Positions 22,056 through 31,830 of a stretch of DNA of 64,000 nt are shown in pieces. The stretch is from assembly GCA_023052935.1 (NCBI GenBank), contig CM041295.1, forward strand, positions 107,200,711-107,264,710. Reading direction: 5' to 3'. The notes beneath the pieces are model-generated. The model was not told the DNA's origin. It did no database searches and was given only the letters and a program-made list of their open reading frames with translations. The stretch comes from Piezodorus guildinii (Eukaryota > Arthropoda > Insecta > Hemiptera > Pentatomidae). Position numbers and translations under genes: made by a program. The first letter of the stretch is position 1; each line of letters starts with the position of its first letter.

Positions 22056-22340
22056 GTTTTCATTAGAAATACACGTTTCAGAGCCCCCTCAGTCTAAATG
22101 ACAAAGTCTCGCAAAAAAGGTTGTTTTTATTTTCATTTACCTATATATGAAATATATAGTAAGGGAAAGTATTATGAACGTGAAAATTTTCGAATTCCAG
22201 TTTTCGACGGTAATACGCGTTTTAGTTATAAGTCCAAATGACCATGTCCCGCTAAAAGGTCTGTGTGTTTGGCTCTAGCACGAAAACCAAAAGTGGTGCG
22301 AAACTGAAATTTCATATTTAAGACAACAACAAATTTAGGT
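22056..22340 (+). repeat. Foldback-associated repeat block (continued after the LINE)
   Basis: Continues the block interrupted at 19059. A first unit (ACACGTTTCAGAGCCCCCTC..., 22070-22130) is followed by a second one starting 'CTATATATGAAATATATAGT' (22151) and repeating 'CGAATTCCAGTTTTCGACGG' and 'ACGCGTTTTAG'. So there are two tandem copies of the block here. Confidence 0.6.
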
Positions 22341-22565
22341 ATGCAAAGATGTTAGGCTTAGTAAAGAACGAATACCTAAAAAGGTAATATAGTTCTAAAC
22401 TGACTGGTAGGCCCAAGCGTAAGTGGGAGGATTGTGTCAAGTCAGATGAGTTCGGAGGCTTGGATTTGGATGGTTTTCATAGGATTGAACTGTAGTATCG
22501 TCATTGAGCCTTCGCGTTCAATAAACCTAGTATTATTATTATAAATAAAACTTAGTCGAGATATG

Positions 22566-22585
<20 letters not shown>
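22340..22585 (+). pseudogene. RTE-like LINE 3' end (left member of an inverted pair)
   Basis: Encodes '[20 protein letters not shown]', matching the C-terminus of the RTE-like ORF near 48.35 kb (GRPKQR*EDCVKADLGGLGL), followed by a tail with (TATTAT)n. It is almost identical, in reverse, to 24965-25215 (about four differences over about 240 bp). Confidence 0.75.
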
Positions 22586-22602
<17 letters not shown>

Positions 22603-23110
22603 AATAATTGGTTACAGAGATTTATTTTTTTTGAAAAAATCGACAGAACTAGTATATTTTTAAGACTCAAAAAAACAGCTAAAAATTGGTTACCATACCA
22701 TCGAATTTATTTAGGGACAAACTGGCTTTGAAATAACTGATATAAACAGAACGACCATTGCAGAGTTTATTCCTGAAAAAAATGCGTTCGGAACCACTAT
22801 GCGCTCATGCCGGGCTCGAACCGATGCTTAAATTCTAGTTAGACCTTTTATAATGACAATTTACTATTTTAACTAATGAAGTATTACAACTAATAGGTGT
22901 TTAGCATTTTTTTTTTTTCTTATCCCGTATGTACCTCTAAGCGTAGGGGAGTGTACAGCCACCAATTCCACGGTCTCTGTTCTACGCTAGGTTCCTCGGT
23001 ATATTTTGTTCTTCCTCAGCATAGTTTGTAGATATATTCGAGATATTCTTACCCGCGACTCTTCTCCGAAAATTCACCTCAGCAGTAGTGATTCATGCAG
23101 TATTTAAAAA
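22586..23110. other. Mixed repeats, no gene
   Basis: 22590-22830 is a diverged copy of the inner part of the long inverted-repeat element (AGAATAATTGGTTACAGAGA; AATGCGTTCGGAACCACT). The remainder (22900-23110) is not recognised. Confidence 0.5.
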
Positions 23111-23170
23111 GTAGATAACGTGTAATTTAATTAACCTTTTCAGATTAATAAAATCAGTTTAAAAGAAACT

Positions 23171-23172
<2 letters not shown>

Positions 23173-23232
<60 letters not shown>
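23173..23232. repeat. (TA)n microsatellite
   Basis: About 29 TA units inside the first tandem unit; the equivalent tract in the second unit is at 24011-24056. Confidence 0.95.
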
Positions 23233-23236
<4 letters not shown>

Positions 23237-23754
23237 CCCTAAATTTAACATTTCCAACTATTGTGACTTAGGGAGAGAAGAAAAGAAATAGACGCAGTTC
23301 ATATCTATGCTTTCTTGTTTTTCTGGTAATATCCAACTTAAATTTAGCATATTTAGTAATATTTTTGATTATTCATTATTTTCATTTTTTATTTCTCTTG
23401 GTTATTTTGGTAAAATGAAAAATTCCCTGCTCTGAATCCGCCACTGTACTTCACACTTAATGATGAAGGACATGTTTTTTTTTCGAAGATGTCTTTACCA
23501 AATTATGACCTATATTATTTTCATTGTTACCACTACTTTGTGTAACATCATCAGGAAGGGTTGTACCGTAGAAGATAGTTGTTATGTCACATAAAAAAAA
23601 TAATAATAATGCCTATCAAACATACTGTAAGAGTGACGGACAGTTACAAGGCGGCTTTTTTCACGCTTTATGTTTGTCAATGTACACTGGCTAACAGATG
23701 TGATTTAAAAAAATTATTTCGTTCATGAACATGCTGTATGCAAAAAGTATATAT

Positions 23755-23898
<144 letters not shown>

Positions 23899-24007
23899 TT
23901 CCAGTATATCCAGGGTGACTTAGTGTGTTATCTTATGTTGACTGTTATAGAATAACGTGTAATTTAATTAACCTTTTCAGATTAATAAAATCAGTTTAAA
24001 AGAAACT

Positions 24008-24058
<51 letters not shown>

Positions 24059-24637
24059 TTTCCCTAAGTTTAACACTTCCAACTATTGTGAATTAGGGAG
24101 AGAAGAAAAGAAATAGACCCAGTACATATCTATGCTTTCTTGTTTTTCTGGTAATATCCAACTTAAATTTAGCATATTTAGTAATATTTTTGATTATTCA
24201 TTATTTTCATTTTTTATTTCTCTTGGTTATTTTGGTAAAATGAAAAATTCCCTGCTCTGAATCCGCCACTGTACTTCACACTTAATGATGAAGGACAGTG
24301 TTTTTTTTTTTTCGAAGATGTCTTTACCAAATTATGACCTATATTATTTTCAGTTTAAGTGTTAAAATTCTTGTTTGTAGAAAAAATCTGTAAAATTGTT
24401 ACCACTACTTTGTGTAACATCATCAGGAAGGGTTTTACCGTAGAAGATAGTTGTTATGTCACATAAAAAAATAAAAAAATAATAATAATGCCTATCAAAC
24501 ATGCTGTAAGAGTGACGGACAGTTACAAGGCGGCTTTTTTCACGCTTTATGTTTGTCAATGTACACTGGCTGACAGATGTGATTTAAAAAAATGATTTCG
24601 TGCATGAACATGCTGTATGCAAAAAGTATATATACAT

Positions 24638-24669
<32 letters not shown>

Positions 24670-24776
24670 GCAGTGTAGCACTGCCAAATATTGTAAATTA
24701 GGGAGAGAAAAAGTAAATAAAATCAGTAAATATCTCCCAATCGCACCAATGCCAATGCCACAAATAGCCATTTATT

Positions 24777-24778
<2 letters not shown>

Positions 24779-24844
<66 letters not shown>

Positions 24845-24864
24845 GATGTGTATATATATATATG

Positions 24865-24908
<44 letters not shown>

Positions 24909-24932
24909 TGTATATATATATATATATATATG

Positions 24933-24978
<46 letters not shown>
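24779..24978. repeat. (TA)n array punctuated by GATGTG
   Basis: Long TA array broken by repeated GATGTG hexamers (near 24844, 24864, 24904 and 24931), suggesting higher-order expansion. It abuts the right member of the inverted pair. Confidence 0.92.
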
Positions 24979-24982
<4 letters not shown>

Positions 24983-25215
24983 CATATCTCGACTAAGTTT
25001 TATTTATAATAATAATACTAGGTTTATTGAACGCGAAGGCTCAATGACGATACTACAGTCCAATCCTATGAAAACCATCCAAATCCAAGCCTCCGAACTC
25101 ATCCGACTTGACACAATCCTCCCACTTACGCTTGGGCCTACCAGTCAGTTTAGAACTATATTACCTTTTTAGTTATTCGTTCTTTACTAAGCCTAACATC
25201 TTTGCATACCCTTAA
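24965..25215 (-). pseudogene. RTE-like LINE 3' end (right member of the inverted pair)
   Basis: Reverse-strand copy of 22340-22585, with the same C-terminal coding words and the ATT-type tail, and both joined to (TA)n at the inner side. Confidence 0.75.
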
Positions 25216-25454
25216 GTTTCATTGTAACTGTAAAATAATTATAGGTATGTTTAAGCAATTTCAAGATACAAAGGTTATTTGATAACAGAAAAAATGTTTT
25301 AAAATACGAGATTTAAACTCATAAAAATATCTGTATCACTGGTATAACACGACAGTTTCTGTACTCGACATTGTATTGCATTTTGGTGCAGAATATATAT
25401 TATTCTTTATTTTTAATATAAATTTGGTCTAATCTGAAATGCTAGTTACTTATT
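25216..25454. other. Non-coding, distant copy of 2700-2890
   Basis: 'CAGTTTCTGTACTCGACATTGTATTG' and 'CTAATCTGAAATG' occur in the same order near 2770-2890, so this is an old dispersed repeat. No ORF. Confidence 0.45.
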
Positions 25455-25690
25455 TTTATTCTCCTACCCCAAAGGTCCCGGGTTCGAACCCGCAGGTAGC
25501 CCTAGAATTTTTAAAGTCCTTAGTTATGCCGTCCTTCGGAGAGGACGTTAAAAGGTGGTCCCGAGCCTGTGCGAAGTCAGGTACTCGTTAAAGATCGCTA
25601 TCCTAATTACACCTGGATAGGCAAAATTTAAGACTCCCACCGTAGCATCGTCCGATTAGCCACAGCAGCATAAAGGGACGTTAAAAAAAA
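25455..25690 (+). mobile_element. SINE family 2, with B-box head and poly-A
   Basis: Starts with the 3' half of a tRNA-like head including a B box (GGGTTCGAACCCG), then the body 'TATGCCGTCCTTCGGAGAGG', 'GGTGGTCCCGAGCC', 'CATCGTCCGATTAGCCACAG' and 'AAAGGGACGTT' before an A-tract. The A-box part is missing or cannot be recognised. A second, reversed copy is at 1548-1712. Confidence 0.75.
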
Positions 25691-25860
25691 AAACTTATTT
25701 TTATTGTAAATATCGTATTAGATTAAATGCATTACTCTGTACTTTAGAATCAATTAAAGTGGCTTAGGTCAACTTCGAAGATAATTGGGAAGATATCTTC
25801 CATTCGTACACGTTTTGCATTTCATAATATCTTTTGCAGATCTTTGATTTTGATTCTTTA

Positions 25861-26165
25861 GGCGCGGTGTAATTTAGTGGATAGAGCACTAGTCTACTGT
25901 TCTTCCAGTCCTAGGTTCGAACCCCGGCTGTGGCAGAATCATTTATAAGGTTATTTTATCCGAGTAGCTACCCTGGGGTATGGAGACCCTCCTAGGGCTC
26001 ACTTAGCCTCTATAAAGTGGTTACCCAAATATCGGGAGAACAAACAGACGGCCTAGCGTGATCTAAGACAAATCACCGTAGGCCGTGAAACAGTCAGAAA
26101 TCTATTGAATCCAAGACCCTTCATGCGTTGTGAAGGTACAGAGCATATGTTTTGACCCTGCAATT
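25861..26165 (+). mobile_element. SINE family 3 (tRNA-derived)
   Basis: The head has an A-box-like 'TAATTTAGTGGATAGAGCAC' and a B box 'GGTTCGAACCCC' at tRNA-like spacing, followed by an unrelated ~220-bp body with no A-tail seen. The anticodon-arm region does not fold as a normal tRNA. The right end is approximate. Confidence 0.6.
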
Positions 26166-27720
26166 GTTAATTTATTGAAGCCATACATGTATGTTTAAAT
26201 ACCAGTTAATTAGTAACAAGAAATGGTTTTAATTCATAATTTATATAAAATTAGTATGTGTATAAAACGTTAGGGAGTGAGTGTTAGAAAAGTATATTAT
26301 TGTTTATGCAGTGCTGTATTGTACATCGAAATTTTAGTAATTCACTAAGAAAAATGTTTCGCGGATTTTAGTCGGTTCTTAGAACTTGGGCCTGTCATAG
26401 ACCATCTTATTTCAACCATATAAATCGTTAGTTCATTAGTGATAGAAATAATGGACTAAGGTTTTAGGCCAGCTGTTATTGAACAGGTTATTGTCAGTCC
26501 GATGCGCCTTAAAATTAAGACAATTATTTGCAATATGTATATCCAAGACCTCATCCATTTTAGGAAACATTCAGTAATTTTTTAATTAACCAATTTACTT
26601 GGTTATTTTTCCATTGTAATCCAGATTTTTTTTACTCTGTTAATATAACTTTTTTTTACGTTATGAAAGGAAATATTTTAGTAAATTTAAAGGGGTCTAT
26701 TGAATTAAATTAAATGTGAACTTAACAACTTTTGGAAAGAACTACAATTTTCAAACGCGCTTTTTAAGGACTTGCAGAATGCGGATGAGTGTGTTTTTAT
26801 AAATGCAGTGGTCTATATACGCTCTTTTAATATAGGGGAATCTTGCTATGGTACTAATTGGATGAAGAGGTACGCGAAAATTTTGTGAAGAAACAATTGA
26901 AATATTTCATATATAGGTGAGTAATAATAATTCTAGACTCAGCGAACTCGACGCTTCGATGCCCATGAGCAGTACTCATCGAGCAGTTTAGCGTTTCCTT
27001 TTACTGACTAATTGGTTTGTGGTTCTGAATAATGGCAAACAATTTGAGATGATTTATCGCAAGTTAAACGGTAGGATATCGGACGTAAAAGCTTTTGTTT
27101 CAGGGTGATTGCTTGCCGGAGCTGGGAAAGCGAAGAGGTGATTGGACGCGCATCGCCGGCGTAACAATGACCCTCCTTCTTCTCCGCCGGAGGAAAAAAG
27201 GGACATGTTACGAATCGCTCTCCCAACCGGATCGGGACCGAAACAATTTATTATTGGTTCTGGCTCCCCACCTTCTCAGTAGCCGGGACAAAGGAGCTCC
27301 TGAGGAGTTTTTACCAAGCACCGCCCAGCACATATTCACGCCGCCTCCCAGCTTTCCCAAGCTCAATTCACTAGAGCTACAAAAGCCTTCTTTTGTTAGG
27401 CGTCTAGTCACTCATCTCTTCCGAGAACACTTAAGGATCGGACTATTTTGAAATACTTGAAGATTAATCAAAGCTATGAAATATTCATTAGGCGATGCGA
27501 CGATTTATAAGTTAGTTAGACCGTCCGTCGCACATTAGGTCGAAACGTGATAATATGTTTGTCTTAAAGCAACACGACTAAACATTAACCACTTCCATGT
27601 CTGCTAATGAACAAATAAAAATCTAGAGCACTTTTTATTCTTCTTTAAATATTTAAATAAACTAAAAGTTGAAAAAATATTATTTACATTGGGTTTCATA
27701 ATAATGGAAGAAAATGTTTT
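26166..27720. other. No gene recognised; contains a GC-rich island
   Basis: Mostly AT-rich non-coding sequence. 27090-27450 is markedly richer in G+C and CpG and is open in one plus frame (118 codons) and partly in minus frames, but the predicted peptides show no domain. It could be old coding, a promoter region or the remains of a foreign element; nothing decides. Confidence 0.4.
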
Positions 27721-27741
27721 TACTTTCACTAACTATAGCAT

Positions 27742-27826
27742 TTCCAAGTTATATTCAACCTTTTCCAAGTCGAATTCAACCGTTTCCAAGTCAAATTCAA
27801 CCTTTTCCAAGCAGAATTCAACCTTT
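27742..27826. repeat. 21-bp tandem repeats at the left end of foldback B
   Basis: Four exact-period units of the form TTCCAAGTCGAATTCAACC plus two bases. Read on the other strand they have the same layout as the foldback A repeats (GGTT...TTGGAAAA). Confidence 0.92.
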
Positions 27827-28059
27827 TTCGATTTCAATAAAATAATAAAAATCAAACTAACATAATTTTATGTTTTTATCATTATTTTAATTATATATTA
27901 TGTTTTTAACCCCTGTGGCTCGTTAACTGTTCCCAGAGCCCTTTTTACATACAATTAGTCACAATTATAATAATAAGTATAACCGATACTTTAATTTTCA
28001 GACATTTTCGATACAAGAGCTGGTAGTCAGATTAGCGGGGTTAGTTCGTTTTTTTTTTT

Positions 28060-28380
28060 TTAGAGTTTTAGAATCGGGGGCGATAAAATTATCAATAAAC
28101 GTTTATTTTAAGTTTTTCGTACTTATTAGATACTAGGCTCTGTAGCTGCGTTACCAAGGGTTCCTTACTGATAATACTATTTATTTTAATCGCGCTCGCT
28201 CAAGTAAAGGTTTATTTTAATTTTTTTGTATTTATTAGATAATAGGCTCTGTAGCTGCGTTACCAATGGTTCCTTACTGATTATACTATTAATGTTAGTT
28301 GCGCTCGCTCAAGTAGAGGTTTATTTTAACTTCTTCGAATTCTTTCGATACTAGGCAAAATAGCTGCGTTACCAACGGTT
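28060..28380. repeat. ~109-bp tandem repeats in the left arm of foldback B
   Basis: Three units spaced exactly 109 bp by the word GGC(TCTG)TAGCTGCGTTACC, each also holding a 'GCGCTCGCTCAAGTA.AGG' box. Inverse units are in the right arm (28800-28980 and 29290-29350). Confidence 0.85.
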
Positions 28381-28982
28381 CTTAAACTAATTTCTGTACT
28401 TGGTTTCTTCGGTGGTTTGGCTAATAAACGTTTAATTGATTTTAAGTTCGTTCGCAAAAACTTTGGTTTGTTTTTCCTTTTTCGTGTTTCTTTTGTATGG
28501 TAATTTCGTATTTGGGTTTTCGGGGGTTTAGTTGGTGAATGTGTAATTGTTTTTTCAGTCATATGGTTTAGTGTATGTTTATTTAATTTTTTTTGCAATT
28601 TTTCATCGAACGGGTTACCACTAATTTTTTTACCGGTATAGTAGAGTTATCTTTTTGGTTAATATGTTGGAGTTTGATATTTGTATACGCGCAATTTTAA
28701 TTAATAAAAACAAATTTAAACAAAATCTACTCTTGAGCAACCAACTGAAATCAACCAATAACCAAATACTTTAAAAACTAAATATGTTTCCAAGTATACA
28801 AATAATACGAGCAAGCTATAATAAACCTTTACTTTAGCGAGCGCAATTAAAATTAATAGTATAATCAGTAAGGAACTCCTGGTAACACACCTACTGAGCC
28901 TAGTATCCAAAAAATACGAAAAAGTTAAAATAAACCTCTACTTGAGCGAGTGCAGTTAAAATTATTAGTATAATCGGGATAT

Positions 28983-29279
28983 TGGAGAGCCCGTAGCTGA
29001 GTGGCTGGCGCGCTAGTCTCTCATGCTACAGGTTCTGAGTTCAAATCCCAGTCCCGGCGGGTCTTTTATAAGGATGTAAAAAAATGGGGATTCACTCACA
29101 ATCTCTCCCCCGGGTATGTGAGACCCGTCAGCTAAAGGGTGGCCACTCAAAAAATTAGTCGTAGGGAGTGATGACCCTACACTAAAAATAGCATCGTGAA
29201 GCGTGAGTGTAAACTCGCAGGAGTTTACACCGCGAGACTCAGGGCCTACACGGCCTGTCGCGCCACTGAAAGAAAGATG
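28983..29279 (+). mobile_element. SINE family 1 (tRNA-derived), 10-bp target duplication
   Basis: Inserted in the foldback B right arm with the duplication ATCGGGATAT (28973-28982 and 29280-29289). The head has an A box 'TAGCTGAGTGGCTGGCGCGC' and a B box 'GAGTTCAAATCCC', followed by a ~220-bp body and the 3' tail 'GGCCTGTCGCGCCACTGAAA'. That tail is shared with the RTE-like LINE at 57.6 kb. Pol III transcription from the head is expected for the family. Confidence 0.9.
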
Positions 29280-29640
29280 ATCGGGATATGAACCCTTGGT
29301 AACGCAGCAACTGAGCCTAGTATCGAATAAATAAGAAAAAGTTAAAATAAACCTCTATTGATAACATAATATTCTCGCCCATGATTCTAAAACTGCAATA
29401 AAACGGATCCCCGCTAATAGTGACTAATTGTATGTAAAAAGGCCACTGGAAACAGCTAACAAGCCACAGGGGTTAAAACCATAATTTATAATTAAAATAA
29501 CCATAAAAACATAAATTATGTTAATTTGATTTTTATTATTTTATTGAAATCGAAAAAAGGTTGAATTCTACTTGGAAAAGTTTGACTTTGACTTGGAAAT
29601 ACTATATATGAAATATACAGTAAGTGAGAGTATTGCGATT

Positions 29641-30081
29641 GCGTTGTTACCGATTGTTACTGTACCTGTTCCAATCCCGAAATGGAACTGTTCCAAATTA
29701 CCTATATAGTCCCAATAATAAATAAATATTTAAAAAATCTGTGTAGTGTATATATATAGAAGAATGATAACACATATTTTGGAGGAATAAGGAAGTTATT
29801 AGAGAACTAACGTTAGTTCGTCTTAGTTCCGCGTGAGTTCGGTATAAGGCCGCCATATAATCTGCTGAGGTTTTATTTTGTCTTCTCTAAAAAATAACAT
29901 AAGTCAATGAAATAGAGCAGATTACAGGCATAATTGCGAACTCACGCGGAACTAAGACAAACTAACGTTGTTTCTCTTTTAACTTCTGTATGCCTCCAAA
30001 ATATCTGTAATCATTCTTCTACATAGGAACAGCTCCATTTCGGGATTGAAACAGGTTTAGTAAAAATTGTTAACGACACAT
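29641..30081. mobile_element. Long palindromic MITE (GTTACCGATTG ends)
   Basis: Almost the whole 440 bp is one inverted repeat: ends GTTGTTACCGATTGTTACTG and the inverse near 30065, 'CAATCCCGAAATGGAACTGT' against 30032-30052, 'TAGAAGAATGAT' against 'ATCATTCTTCTA', and an inner pair 'CTTAGTTCCGCGTGAGTTCG' against 29936-29956. It directly follows foldback B. A short relative is at 30364-30488. No coding capacity. Confidence 0.75.
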
Positions 30082-30363
30082 CACTACTCCTAGTACATCT
30101 TACTTAATCTTTATATGTGGTTCTTACACTTATTTAAACAAATGATGTTGTTATACAACTTATTAGAATATTGATTATGCTAATCTGATTTATCTTGATC
30201 AACTACTTCACTACCCCACTTCCATTTAGGATCTGCCCGTTATCTGCAGACACTGCCCATTTTTCCAAAAAAAAAAATATTCGTTTTAAACAGCTACCGA
30301 CTTACAGGGAATCGGTTCCTTAAATCAGTCCCTTTGGCTAGACAGTAGGTGCGAGTTTTCCCA

Positions 30364-30488
30364 AGGGATGTCTCGTTACCGATGTTTACTGTACCTACAT
30401 GGGTTTTGATTATTATTATCTATTAGTGGAACAGTTCCATTTCGACATAGAAGCGTTACAGAAAAAATCGGTAACAACACATCCCTAA
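30364..30488. mobile_element. Short palindromic MITE, same family
   Basis: Ends AGGGATGTCTCGTTACCGAT and the inverse (ATCGGTAACAACACATCCCT), with 'GGAACAGTTCCATTTCG' inside, as in the longer copy at 29641. No clean target duplication is seen. Confidence 0.7.
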
Positions 30489-30489
30489 T

Positions 30490-30800
30490 TGGGATCGTAA
30501 AAATTTTAGAATTCTAGTTTTCCCCGGATAAACACGTTTTAGGGTTCCCTGAATCCAAATGGCTGAATCTCGCAAAATTGTCTGTGGTAAATCAAGCTCA
30601 AATACAATAAGCTGCATAAAACAGAAATCTCATATTTCAGAATCTTATATGCCTGAGATGTTACAGCAACTTTTTCATCGAAATTTACCAATCACAATCG
30701 CAACATTATGCCATGTAAAATTTAATGGGCTTTCATATCATCTAGGTTTCATTCTGATTGAAATAGTCTGACCTGGCTGAAATATTTTAAAGTTTCTAAT
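30490..30800 (+). repeat. Foldback-associated repeat block (copy downstream of foldback B)
   Basis: 'AGAATTCTAGTTTTCCCCGG', 'ACACGTTTTAGGGTTCCCTG', 'TCCAAATGGCTGAATCTCGC', 'GCCTGAGATGTTACAGCAAC' and 'AAATTTAATGGGCTTTCATA' occur in the same order as in the copies at 1081-1510 and 22056-22340. The short ORF at 30559 runs through it only by chance. Confidence 0.6.
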
Positions 30801-31435
30801 CAATTTAATTTAATTTTACATTTGTTTCCATATTTTTGAAACTGTCATCTTATTATTGTACCCAACTTATTATTAATTTTCTAATTGTATTGGTTTTATC
30901 TTGTTTCTCTTAGCCCTGAGGATGGCCCAAAAAGTTGACAGAAAATTACAATAAGTGTTACTTAGTCAGCAATTTTTTTGTTAACTGCATCCCCAACCAT
31001 CTTCTTTATCAAATCTCCTTAATTTTGGTTTTATTGGCAATGCCTCTTATTTTATTGGTGAATCTTTCCTAATTAATTGTTTGTAAAGTTTATATTAATT
31101 CATGATTACCACCACATTTTCTTTTCTGTTTAATTACATTTTATTTTAGCTTATACAACTTCTATAATTCATTATGTTATTTTTGGCTTCGAAGTTTGCA
31201 AACCCGCAGTAGTAGTGCTAGCTACGAGTTTTATTACATCTTTCAGATTTTGTTTTTTTCATTATCTTCGTCATTTTAATTGTTTTCATAGCTGTATGTT
31301 TTTATAGGTTTATGGTGGTTATATTATTTTATTTTCCATAATGAAGGGCAGAAACTTTTGCTGAAAAATTGCCACATATTAAAAATAACTATATCAATAC
31401 ATTATTCTTTGACCACACTCCCTCCCCTAACCAAA
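30801..31435. other. No gene seen
   Basis: AT-rich. 30906-30945 carries 'CCCTGAGGATGGCCCAAAAA', related to the inverse of 44495-44525 in the MITE there; otherwise nothing is recognised. Confidence 0.45.
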
Positions 31436-31444
31436 TTCTTGAGT

Positions 31445-31740
31445 TATCTTTCTTTCAGTGGCGCGACAGGCCGTGTAGGCCCTGGGCCTCAGGGTGTAAC
31501 CTCCTGCGAGTTTACACTCACGCTTCACGATGCTATTTTTAGTGTAGGGTCATCACTCCCTACGACTAATTTTATGAGTGGCCACCCTTTGGCTGACAGG
31601 TCTCACATACCCGGGGGAGAGGTTGTGAGTGAATCCCCATTTTTTTACATCCTTATAAAAGCCCCACCGGGACTGGGATTCGAACTCAGAACCTGTAGCA
31701 TGAGAGACTAGCGCGCTAGCTACTCAGCCATGGGCTCCCC
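31445..31740 (-). mobile_element. SINE family 1, minus-strand copy, 9-bp target duplication
   Basis: Flanked by TTCTTGAGT on both sides (31436-31444 and 31741-31749). On the minus strand: head 'GGGGAGCCCATGGCTGAGTA', B box 'GAGTTCGAATCCC', full body, and the tail 'GGCCTGTCGCGCCACTGAAA'. Full length. Confidence 0.92.
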
Positions 31741-31749
31741 TTCTTGAGT

Positions 31750-31767
31750 AATATATATATATATATA

Positions 31768-31808
<41 letters not shown>

Positions 31809-31830
31809 TATACATAGACACACACACACA
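31750..31830. repeat. (TA)n microsatellite
   Basis: TA array with a few interruptions, ending in a short CA run, directly beside the SINE head. Confidence 0.92.

Larger units (their letters stand above)
27721..29632. mobile_element. Foldback element B, same design as foldback A
   Basis: The left end TACTTTCACTAACTATAGCA and the right end (...CTATATATGAAATATACAGT, AAGTGAGAGTA) are inverted relatives. Inside the left end are four 21-bp repeats (TTCCAAG at 27742, 27763, 27784 and 27805), and a shortened inverse set precedes the right end. The arms share 'CCCCTGTGGCTCGTTAACTG', 'TACATACAATTAGTCACAAT' and units of 109 bp ('GGCTCTGTAGCTGCGTTACC' at 28136, 28245 and, diverged, 28354). The right arm is split by a SINE. 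No transposase is visible. Confidence 0.8.

Noticed and set aside
27095..27451. 118-residue ORF as a real gene
   Set aside because: No domain, no splice or start context, and overlapping ORFs on the other strand of similar length; kept only as a composition anomaly.
28983..29060. tRNA gene candidates at the A/B boxes (also at 31665, 52099, 56558 and 25861)
   Set aside because: They are heads of SINEs with long bodies and tails, present in several copies with target duplications; the acceptor stems do not close as functional tRNAs.
27742..29350. Regularly spaced repeats considered as a CRISPR array
   Set aside because: Repeats are contiguous or of 109 bp without unique spacers, in a eukaryotic context with no cas genes; they belong to a foldback element.
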